From Myxococcales bacterium (GTDB lineage: Bacteria > Myxococcota > Polyangia > Polyangiales > Polyangiaceae): a stretch of 12,455 nt of DNA. This document shows positions 6,741 to 12,455 of this stretch, piece by piece. Location: contig JAGQIY010001471.1 of the NCBI GenBank assembly GCA_020430865.1, positions 1-12,455 of the forward strand. Direction: 5' to 3'. The notes under the pieces were generated by a model. It made no database searches. It was not told the origin of the DNA and was given only the letters and a program-made list of their open reading frames with translations. The position numbers were made by a program, and so were the translations under genes. Each line of letters starts with the position of its first letter. Position 1 is the first letter of the stretch.

Positions 6741-8503
6741 CAGTCGTAGGAGTCCTCTTGGGTTGCGGCCAGCACGGCCTCGACCGTGGTGCGACCGAGC
6801 AGCACCTTGCGCGCGCCGTCGTCGCGCAGCGAGTCCATGCCGTTGAGCATCGCGGCGCGCTTGATGGTCTGAGCGTCGGCGCCACTCATCACCAGCTCGC
6901 CCACCTTGTCGTCAGCCATCAGCAGCTCGTAGATGCCGCGCCGGCCGATGTAGCCGCTGTTGTTGCAGTTTTCACAACCAACCGCGCGGAAAATCGTGGG
7001 CATGCCAGGGCCGGTCCAGCCCGGTGGCTTGTAGTCGACTCCATGAGCGCGATAGGCGCTCGTCACCTTGCGCTGCAGGCGGCGCTCCGTCGCGTCGGGA
7101 TCGATGCCCAGCTGCTCCAGCTCGTAGGGGGTCGCCTCGTACGGCTCCTTGCACTCGTCGCACAGGATGCGCACGAGGCGCTGGGCCAGCAGACCAATCA
7201 CCGTCGAGCGCACCTTGAAGGGCGCAACGTTCATGTCCACCAAGCGCGTGAAGGCGCTGGCTGCGTCGTTGGTGTGAATCGTAGAGAGCACCAGGTGGCC
7301 GGTCATGGATGCCTGGATGGCGATCTCCGCCGTCTCCAGGTCGCGGATCTCACCCACCATGATCACGTCCGGGTCCTGACGCAGGAACGCGCGCATCGCG
7401 CTGGCGAAGGTGAGCCCGATCTTGGGCTGCACGTGGACCTGGTGGATGCCGCCGATCTCGTACTCGACCGGGTCCTCCGCGGTGAGGATGTTCACGTTGG
7501 GCCGGTTGATGCGGTTCAAGCAGGCGTAGAGCGTCGTCGTCTTACCGCTACCAGTTGGACCGGTGACGAGGATGATGCCGTTGGGACGCTCGATGAGCTC
7601 GTGCATCAAATGGAGGTCGCGCTCGGAGAAGCCCAGCTCGTCCAGCCCCAGCAGCGTGTTGGTCTTCTGGAGCAAGCGCATGACGATGCGCTCGTGATCG
7701 CGACTGGTGGGGATGGTGGACACACGAACGTCGATGCCGCGCCCCGCGATCTTCAGGCTGATGCGGCCATCCTGCGGCAAGCGCTTCTCAGCGATGTTCA
7801 GCCCCGCCATGATCTTCACGCGCGCGACGACGGCGCTCATGAACTGGCGACTCGCCGTCTTCACCACCTTGAGCTGCCCATCCACACGGAAACGCACTAC
7901 GACCTCGCGGTCCTCGGGCTCGATGTGGATGTCCGAGGCGCGCTCACGAACCGACTGGGAGAACAGGCTGTTCACCCAGCGAATGATCGGCGCGTCATCG
8001 TCGGAGTCGAGGATGTCGATCTCATCGTCATCTGCAGCGGCGTCTTCGCTCTTCAGATCCTCCGAGGTCTGTCCGCGCTCGAAGACACGGTTGATGGCTT
8101 CGATGATCACCGAAGCGGGGGCGACGTCAGCAACCACGCGCTTGCCAAATGAGGCGCGGATGTCGTCGAGGCCGTCGGTGTCGAGAGGATCCGCGCAAAC
8201 GACCTGAACCGTGTGATCGTCCTCGCCCACGACCAGCAAGCGATGGGCACGAGAGTAGCCGATGGGCACTCGAATCGAGAGCTGTGGATCGATCGCGTCG
8301 ATGTCCAGCTTCGGCACGAAGCGCAAGCCGCACTCCGCGGCGAGCGCCTGACCGACCACCGCCTCGGAGGCGATCTCGCCCTGGATCAGCAGCTCCGTCA
8401 GCGGCTGCCGCTTCTCGGCTTGCTGTTCGAGCAGTAGCTCCAGCGCCTCCGGCGTGACGACGCCCCGACGCACGAAGACCTGACCCAGTGCGCGCTGAAG
8501 CAT
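6740..8503 (-). CDS. gspE: GspE, T2SS assembly ATPase
   Basis: GspE is the cytoplasmic hexameric ATPase that powers pseudopilus assembly, docked through GspL. The 587-residue product has an N-terminal MshEN-like domain (about 1-140), an acidic linker (149-170), and the secretion ATPase core. Visible motifs are ASDIHIEP (189-196), Walker A GPTGSGKT (315-322), Asp box AEDPVEYE (342-349), Walker B VIMVGEIRD (380-388), and His box GHLVLSTIHTND (402-413). A tetracysteine metal-binding module is present, C448-x2-C451 and C510-x2-C513. The 58 residues between its two CxxC pairs are about twice the spacing I recall for Vibrio EpsE. The ATG at 8503 follows the gspD stop by three bases, with GGAG six bases upstream. 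A PilB ATPase is the alternative, but the gene context settles it. Confidence 0.97.
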   Translation of the reverse strand: MLQRALGQVFVRRGVVTPEALELLLEQQAEKRQPLTELLIQGEIASEAVVGQALAAECGLRFVPKLDIDAIDPQLSIRVPIGYSRAHRLLVVGEDDHTVQVVCADPLDTDGLDDIRASFGKRVVADVAPASVIIEAINRVFERGQTSEDLKSEDAAADDDEIDILDSDDDAPIIRWVNSLFSQSVRERASDIHIEPEDREVVVRFRVDGQLKVVKTASRQFMSAVVARVKIMAGLNIAEKRLPQDGRISLKIAGRGIDVRVSTIPTSRDHERIVMRLLQKTNTLLGLDELGFSERDLHLMHELIERPNGIILVTGPTGSGKTTTLYACLNRINRPNVNILTAEDPVEYEIGGIHQVHVQPKIGLTFASAMRAFLRQDPDVIMVGEIRDLETAEIAIQASMTGHLVLSTIHTNDAASAFTRLVDMNVAPFKVRSTVIGLLAQRLVRILCDECKEPYEATPYELEQLGIDPDATERRLQRKVTSAYRAHGVDYKPPGWTGPGMPTIFRAVGCENCNNSGYIGRRGIYELLMADDKVGELVMSGADAQTIKRAAMLNGMDSLRDDGARKVLLGRTTVEAVLAATQEDSYD

Positions 8504-8506
8504 GGG

Positions 8507-10999
8507 CTACTCCGTGCGCTCCGCAGTGACGCGCGGAGCACCGCCCGGCGCTTGAGCCACGCTGCGTGTCATCGGGTTGATCTGGATCGGAGCGTCCAGC
8601 GAACCGCGGGTACGGTTGCGCCGCGGTGACCGCCGCGGCGTGCGGCGCCTGCGTGGCGTCGTCGCTGGCGCCGACTTGGGCCCGCTCTTGATCACCTGGG
8701 GCATGTCGATGGGCTCCGAAGGCTCGTGCTTCGGCTTGTCCTTGGGTTCCTCCAGCTGAGCCTCGAGCTGGCGACGCTCTTCCGCCTCGCGGTAGGCCTG
8801 ACGGATGTCCTCGACCAGACCATTGGTGCGCGTCCAGTCGCGCGGCGGCGTCCAGTCCGAGTCGCCGAACACGAAGTATCGATCGAGGAACTCCTGCCGC
8901 TCCTGCATCTTGCGCTGGAAGATCGAGCGCAGATCTCGCGAGTCGTGGATGATGTGGGGGGTGAGGACCAGCAGCAGGTTGCTCTTCCGCTTCTGGGTTT
9001 CCGTGCGGCGAAACAGGAAGCCGAGCACCGGCAGGTCTCCCAGAACCGGAACCTTGGTCTTGGTGGTCTGCTCGGAGTCCTTCATCAGGCCGCCGATCAC
9101 CACCGTCTCCTGATCGCGAACGACCAGTGTCGTGTTTGCCGTGCGCTGGGTGATGCTGACTGCCCCGAGCGAACCCGCAGCAGCGCCCGGCGCGCTGTCC
9201 TCCGCCTCGATCTCGAGCCGCACCTGGTCCGAGTCATTGATGTGGGGAGTGATCTTGATCTTGGTGCCGACGTCCTGGCGAGGACTGGAGAACCCACCGA
9301 GCCCCCCCAGCCCGCCGAGCGCGCCGAGGGCGCCGGCGTTTCCGCCGGCCAGCGCGCCCAGGTTGCCGAGGTTCAGCCCGCCGCCGATGTTGGTCTGTAG
9401 CGGGATGTTCTCACCGATGTTGATCTCCGCCGGGGTGTTGTCCGTCGCGATGATGTGAGGCGTCGCCAGGACGTTGGTGTCACCGCTGGTAGCGAGCGCA
9501 TTCAGCACCACACCGAACGCCGGGATGCTCACGCCGGTGCCCAGAATATTCGAGGTGCCATCCAGCTCGGGACCACGAACGCCGACCGCAAAGCCCTGCA
9601 GCTGGTCCGGGGTCAACACGATCGAGTTCACCGGGTTCAAGCCGCCGAAGAGCAGGCTGTCGTCGGCGTCCTTGGTCGTGAAGGTAGTCCCACCGTGGTA
9701 GTTGATGCCCAGGGTGGTTCCGCGCGAAATCGACAGGTCCATGATCGCCGCCTCGATGAACACCTGACGGCGAGGCATGTCCAGTTGCTGAATCACCAGG
9801 CGTAGTTGCGCGTAGTCGCGGCCGCTCGAGGTGATGATGAGCGAGTTGGTGGGAGAATCCGCGGTGACGCGCACTTCGCCCTCGAAGGAGCCTTCCCCGG
9901 TCCCCGCTCCTCCAGGCGGCGTGGGTGTGCGGGCGCGAGCTCGGGCTCCCTGCGCTGCCGCTGCGGTGCCGCTCAACATCTGGGTCAGGGTCTGAGCGAG
10001 CTCGTCGGCGACCGCGTGTTGCAGCGGCAGCACGTGGATCTTGCCCTCTGCGGCGGGCGCCGTGTCGAGCCGCTTCATGAACTCGAGCAACCGCAGGTAG
10101 GAGTCCTCGGTGCCGACGATCACCAGCGCGTTGGTTTGCTCGTCGGCGACGACCTTGGAGAGTCCACCGGCCGTTCCGCCGTCCTTGGCCGAGAGCTCGA
10201 AGATCTCGTTGATCTGCTTGGCGAGGTCGGTGGCGGAACCGTAGTGCACGGGCTCGATCCACATCTTGGTGCCCGAGCCGCCGACGTCGACCTCTTCGAT
10301 GATACGGATCATGCGCCGCACGTTCGATCCCGTATCCGTAATGATCAAAAGTTGCCCTGCGGAAAATGTCGAGATGTCGCCTTCCTTGCTCTTGAACTTC
10401 TGGAGCAACTGCGCGACGTCGTCCGCCGACACGTGCTGCAGCCGGTAGAGCCGAGTCAGGTAGCCGTCGGTGCCTGCCACCGGCGCACCTCGCGAGTAGA
10501 TCGGCGTCGCCTGGCTGGAGATGTTGCCGGTGTCGACGATCTTGAGGAAGCGGCCGTGAGGGACCACGGTCATCCCGTTGGCCTCGAGGATGCTGAGGAA
10601 GGCCTCATACGCCTCCCCGAGGGTCACCGGCGTCGGCGACACCACGGTCGCCTTGATCTGCCGCACCTTCGAGCCGTAGATGAAGCGCTTTCCAGTCATG
10701 CCGCTGATGTGGTTCACCAGCTCCGCCAGGTCAGCGTCCTGAAGGTTGAACTTCACCATGTGACCCATGCCCTTGGGCCGGTACTCGGCCTCCACGGCCT
10801 TGGCGATCGAGTCCATCGACTTCGGGGGCGCGGGCGCGGCGCCGGGAGGATCGTCCGCCTGGGCCGCTCGCGCGGCAGGCGGGGTCGCGCGCGCCGGCTT
10901 CTTCTGGGCGCGGATCTGCGCGGAGGCCTCGGGACTCAGCAGGCACAGAGCCAAGCCAAATCCAGTCAGGGTCGAGGCGAGTTTTGCGCGGCTTCGCAT
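8507..10999 (-). CDS. gspD: GspD, T2SS outer-membrane secretin
   Basis: GspD forms the multimeric outer-membrane channel. From ATG 10999 it has 830 residues: signal peptide 1-27 (cleavage after SPEASA), a Pro/Ala linker, N0 (about 76-160), N1 (181-238), N2 (246-313), N3 (319-410, split by a low-complexity loop at 345-373) and the secretin domain (411-685). The latter ends with the classic VPVLGDLPVLGFLFRR (650-665) and LLLVLTPHII. A Gly/Leu-rich stretch (539-569) lies inside the secretin domain. A tail of about 145 residues follows, charged and helical, then Arg-rich (782-799), making it longer than the usual 650-710. The signal-peptide cysteine is not in a good lipobox. GTG at 11014 is an alternative start adding five residues; neither start has a clear Shine-Dalgarno. 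Confidence 0.96.
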   Translation of the reverse strand: MRSRAKLASTLTGFGLALCLLSPEASAQIRAQKKPARATPPAARAAQADDPPGAAPAPPKSMDSIAKAVEAEYRPKGMGHMVKFNLQDADLAELVNHISGMTGKRFIYGSKVRQIKATVVSPTPVTLGEAYEAFLSILEANGMTVVPHGRFLKIVDTGNISSQATPIYSRGAPVAGTDGYLTRLYRLQHVSADDVAQLLQKFKSKEGDISTFSAGQLLIITDTGSNVRRMIRIIEEVDVGGSGTKMWIEPVHYGSATDLAKQINEIFELSAKDGGTAGGLSKVVADEQTNALVIVGTEDSYLRLLEFMKRLDTAPAAEGKIHVLPLQHAVADELAQTLTQMLSGTAAAAQGARARARTPTPPGGAGTGEGSFEGEVRVTADSPTNSLIITSSGRDYAQLRLVIQQLDMPRRQVFIEAAIMDLSISRGTTLGINYHGGTTFTTKDADDSLLFGGLNPVNSIVLTPDQLQGFAVGVRGPELDGTSNILGTGVSIPAFGVVLNALATSGDTNVLATPHIIATDNTPAEINIGENIPLQTNIGGGLNLGNLGALAGGNAGALGALGGLGGLGGFSSPRQDVGTKIKITPHINDSDQVRLEIEAEDSAPGAAAGSLGAVSITQRTANTTLVVRDQETVVIGGLMKDSEQTTKTKVPVLGDLPVLGFLFRRTETQKRKSNLLLVLTPHIIHDSRDLRSIFQRKMQERQEFLDRYFVFGDSDWTPPRDWTRTNGLVEDIRQAYREAEERRQLEAQLEEPKDKPKHEPSEPIDMPQVIKSGPKSAPATTPRRRRTPRRSPRRNRTRGSLDAPIQINPMTRSVAQAPGGAPRVTAERTE

Positions 11000-11077
11000 G
11001 GTTCGGTATGTCACAGCTGTCTTTGGTGAGCGGTCAGGGCCGGCGCGTGCCGGAGTAGGGAGGTTGGCGGACGACGC

Positions 11078-12070
11078 TTACTTGATGCGGAAATCGACAG
11101 TGACGGGCTTGCCCCGCCTCGTGATCTGCACCTTCAGGTTCCCAGCGGTCCGCAGCCGGGCGTAGGCCTCTAGCGCCTTCTCTGGCGAGGTCATGTCGAA
11201 GCCATTGATGTTCTCGAGGCGGTCCCCGTTCTGAAAGCCGAGCGTACCGAGCAGCGTATCCTTGCGGATACCGAACATACGAATCCCGACGACCTTGCCG
11301 TCCTTCTGCTCGGGCACGATTCGCGCTGAGCGCATGAGCGCCGCCTGGTTCTCCAGCACCTTGTCGACGACCGAACGATCGACCTCGAACTCGTTGTCGG
11401 ACACCTTCTTGATCTTGTCGGCGATGTCCTTGGGAACCGTGTTCGCGCGGCTGCTCTTGCGGTCCTTCGAGCGGCTGGACTTCGAGCGCGTGGGCTTGGG
11501 ACGAGCGGCCTTCTCCTCTTCGCTGAAGAGCAGGACCTGGCACAGCGAGCTGCCCGACTCCATCCACACCGCTGGGCTCTTCTCGACGGGATTGCGGCCG
11601 ATGTAGGCGACCGTCTTGTCCGCGACCAGATCGCCGACGCGCCGCACGGTGGCCTCGGAGTCCGAGGGCCCCCGGAGCGCGGCGAACGACCACAGCGGAT
11701 CCGGTGACTCCGTGATGATCGTCACCGTCACGCCGTCACAGGGAGGCGCGGTCAACGGGTCGGTGTTGACCGGACCACTGGGTTCGTCCGTGGTCTCGGG
11801 CTCGGGCATGCGGTCCAGCGGGCCAGTGACCGAGTCGAAGGGATTTCTGTGCAGAATTGGATCCGCACTGGCGACCTTGGTTCCGGCCTTGTTGAGGCCT
11901 GCCAGGTCTGGACTCTTGGGCGGCAGCAGCGCGAGCGCCTCCGCGTCGGCCCCGAACAGCCAGTTGCCCAGGAGCTCCGAGGAGCCTGACGCCTGGAAGT
12001 ACGCGGCGGTCGCCAGCAGAGCCAGGACCACGCCGGTGAAGTACTTCTTGAGGAGGGTGTCGATGGGCAT
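11078..12070 (-). CDS. gspC: GspC, T2SS inner-membrane to secretin linker protein with PDZ domain
   Basis: GspC connects the inner-membrane platform to the GspD secretin. From ATG 12070 it has 330 residues: a short cytoplasmic start (MPIDTLLKKYF), one transmembrane helix (about 11-25), a periplasmic homology region (about 71-183) with ILHRNPFDSVTGPL (72-85), a Ser/Lys/Arg-rich linker (190-210), and a C-terminal PDZ domain (about 220-330) with GTLGFQNGDRLENINGF. Cys111 and Cys177 may form a disulfide. The open frame continues to TTG 12157, but that codon sits at the predicted transcription start, and the ATG gives the family's normal short N-terminus. No strong Shine-Dalgarno is visible. It is the first gene of the operon, 78 bases before gspD. 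Confidence 0.92.
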   Translation of the reverse strand: MPIDTLLKKYFTGVVLALLATAAYFQASGSSELLGNWLFGADAEALALLPPKSPDLAGLNKAGTKVASADPILHRNPFDSVTGPLDRMPEPETTDEPSGPVNTDPLTAPPCDGVTVTIITESPDPLWSFAALRGPSDSEATVRRVGDLVADKTVAYIGRNPVEKSPAVWMESGSSLCQVLLFSEEEKAARPKPTRSKSSRSKDRKSSRANTVPKDIADKIKKVSDNEFEVDRSVVDKVLENQAALMRSARIVPEQKDGKVVGIRMFGIRKDTLLGTLGFQNGDRLENINGFDMTSPEKALEAYARLRTAGNLKVQITRRGKPVTVDFRIK

Positions 12071-12162
12071 GAAGCGAACGAGTCGGGAGGGTGTGGCGCC
12101 GAACTGGGCTCGGCTCAAGTCAGGCGCGGTTCGAGTCGCCAGGGCCTGGTTTCGCAACCGGG

Positions 12163-12191
12163 GTTAAAGCGAGAGCCGTGCCAAGGGTCAA
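12163..12191 (-). promoter_or_regulatory. Alternative sigma-70-type promoter overlapping the sigma-54 site
   Basis: On the minus strand TTGACC (12191-12186) and TTTAAC (12168-12163) are separated by exactly 17 bases, a fair match to TTGACA-N17-TATAAT. The predicted start, near 12156, is almost the same as for the sigma-54 element. Either or both could be used. Confidence 0.4.
12168..12184 (-). promoter_or_regulatory. Candidate sigma-54 promoter of the gsp operon
   Basis: The minus strand reads TTGGCACG-GCTC-TCGCT. The known sigma-54 consensus is TTGGCACG-N4-TTGCW, so only one base of the core differs, and the invariant GG (12182-12181) and GC (12170-12169) are exactly ten bases apart. Transcription would start near 12157. 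The neighbouring gene ends in a sigma-54 activator-type domain, which supports but does not prove the assignment. Confidence 0.6.
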
Positions 12192-12285
12192 TGGACAAGA
12201 CTCCGGATTTTTGGCGGGTTTCACCCCTCCTGGGGCTGTTGCGCTCGCCAGCTTGTCATCCCGCTCCTGAAACACCTGCTCAGTG

Positions 12286-12298
12286 TGCCAAAGTGGCA
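12286..12298. promoter_or_regulatory. Dyad TGCCA-AAG-TGGCA, candidate upstream activator site
   Basis: This is a perfect inverted repeat with 5-bp arms and a 3-bp spacer. It is centred about 135 bases upstream of the predicted transcription start, within the usual range for enhancers bound by sigma-54 activators. It lies just after the regulator stop codon and has no T-run, so it is a poor terminator. Function is inferred from position. Confidence 0.35.
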
Positions 12299-12303
12299 AA
12301 ACG

Positions 12304-12455
12304 TCAGCCCTCGCCCAGCTTGCGGTAGATGGTCCGGGTCGAGATCCCGAGCAGCTGGGCGGCCAGGCGCTTGTCCCCGGAGGTGTGCTTCAGCGTCGCT
12401 CGAATGAGCCGCTGCTCCACCTCCTCCAGCGGGGTGCCGATGGGAAACTCGAGGC
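12304..12455 (-). CDS. Sigma-54-dependent transcriptional regulator, C-terminal Fis-type HTH only (5' end off window)
   Basis: Only the last 49 residues and stop are present. They read as the Fis-family helix-turn-helix that ends NtrC-type enhancer-binding proteins: IGTPLEEVEQRLIRATL is the first helix, followed by GDKRLAAQLLGISTRTIYRKL as the HTH, then a short GEG end. Such proteins bind upstream dyads as dimers and activate sigma-54 RNA polymerase through a central AAA+ domain, which would lie to the right of the window together with any receiver or sensor domain. It is on the same strand as the gsp operon and directly upstream of its promoter, so it may control it; that link is inference. 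The frame was read directly from the sequence because it is open to the window edge. Confidence 0.85.
   Translation of the reverse strand, partial: LEFPIGTPLEEVEQRLIRATLKHTSGDKRLAAQLLGISTRTIYRKLGEG

Larger units (their letters stand above)
12071..12303 (-). promoter_or_regulatory. Regulatory region upstream of the gsp operon
   Basis: This 233-base stretch between the regulator stop and the gspC ATG is the only substantial non-coding region in the window. It holds the predicted promoter (12163-12191), an 87-base leader, and the TGCCA-AAG-TGGCA dyad. I see no small gene, riboswitch or terminator in it. Confidence 0.6.

Noticed and set aside
5517..6749. 410-codon plus-strand open frame opposite gspF
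   Set aside because: It mirrors gspF almost exactly, has unnatural His/Gln/Asp-rich composition and no ribosome-binding site.
6758..8152. 464-codon plus-strand open frame opposite gspE
   Set aside because: It is His/Val/Gln-rich and without motifs, antisense to a clearly conserved ATPase; typical of high-GC shadow frames.
10941..10945. Possible lipobox cysteine in the GspD signal peptide
   Set aside because: The residues before Cys19 (L-A-L) do not fit the lipobox at -1, and a good signal peptidase I site (ASA) follows.
9806..11029. 407-codon plus-strand open frame opposite gspD
   Set aside because: Antisense to the secretin N domains, Arg/His/Val-rich with no recognisable family.
11040..11053. 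CCGGC-ACGC-GCCGG hairpin between gspC and gspD
   Set aside because: Only a 5-bp stem in very GC-rich DNA and no T-run; could be chance.
12071..12157. TTG start at 12157 for gspC
   Set aside because: TTG without a ribosome-binding site, placed at the predicted transcription start; the ATG at 12070 gives the usual short cytoplasmic N-terminus.
12224..12235. CCCC-AGGA-GGGG hairpin in the regulatory region
   Set aside because: A 4-bp stem is too short to support as a terminator or operator.
12276..12291. Second sigma-54-like TGGCAC at the dyad
   Set aside because: The GG and GC are separated by 8 bases instead of 10, incompatible with sigma-54 geometry.

Overview
The window is almost entirely one type II secretion system (T2SS, general secretory pathway) operon on the minus strand. 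It reads from right to left as gspC, gspD, gspE, gspF, an extra gspG-like gene, gspG, gspH, gspI, gspJ, gspK and the first 207 codons of gspL, which runs off the left edge. At the far right, on the same strand, is the last 49 residues of a Fis-type DNA-binding domain typical of sigma-54 enhancer-binding proteins. The GC-rich DNA, strong G/C codon bias, gene order and enlarged pseudopilins suggest a Gram-negative bacterium of the Myxococcota/Deltaproteobacteria type. That assignment is an inference from gene style, not from a marker gene.

Layout by coordinate: gspL (1-622, partial), gspK (662-2167), gspJ (2164-2910), gspI (2907-3728), gspH (3725-4531), gspG (4531-5013), an 80-base spacer with a hairpin, the gspG-like gene (5094-5510), gspF (5514-6740), gspE (6740-8503), gspD (8507-10999), gspC (11078-12070), a 233-base regulatory region (12071-12303), and the regulator tail (12304-12455). 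Several junctions are translationally coupled: E/F and G/H join as TGATG, H/I and J/K as ATGA, and I/J as GTGA. Larger gaps occur only before gspD, gspG and gspL. No plus-strand gene is credible; the long plus-strand frames are antisense shadows.

How the genes work together: GspD forms the outer-membrane channel. GspC links it to the inner-membrane platform of GspF and GspL (with GspM, not in view). The ATPase GspE drives assembly of a pseudopilus of GspG subunits capped by the minor pseudopilins H, I, J and K, which pushes folded periplasmic proteins out through GspD. GspM, GspN and a prepilin peptidase are not in the window.

Most notable points: (1) a GspG-like membrane-anchored protein without a prepilin cleavage motif, between gspF and gspG; (2) a near-consensus sigma-54 promoter (GG-N10-GC) upstream of gspC, overlapping a plausible sigma-70-type promoter and preceded by a dyad at a typical enhancer distance, next to a sigma-54 activator gene; (3) large insertions or tails in GspI, GspH, GspK, GspD and the GspE metal-binding domain; (4) unusually long arginine-rich prepilin leaders. 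I see no mobile element, CRISPR array, RNA gene or separate unknown system.
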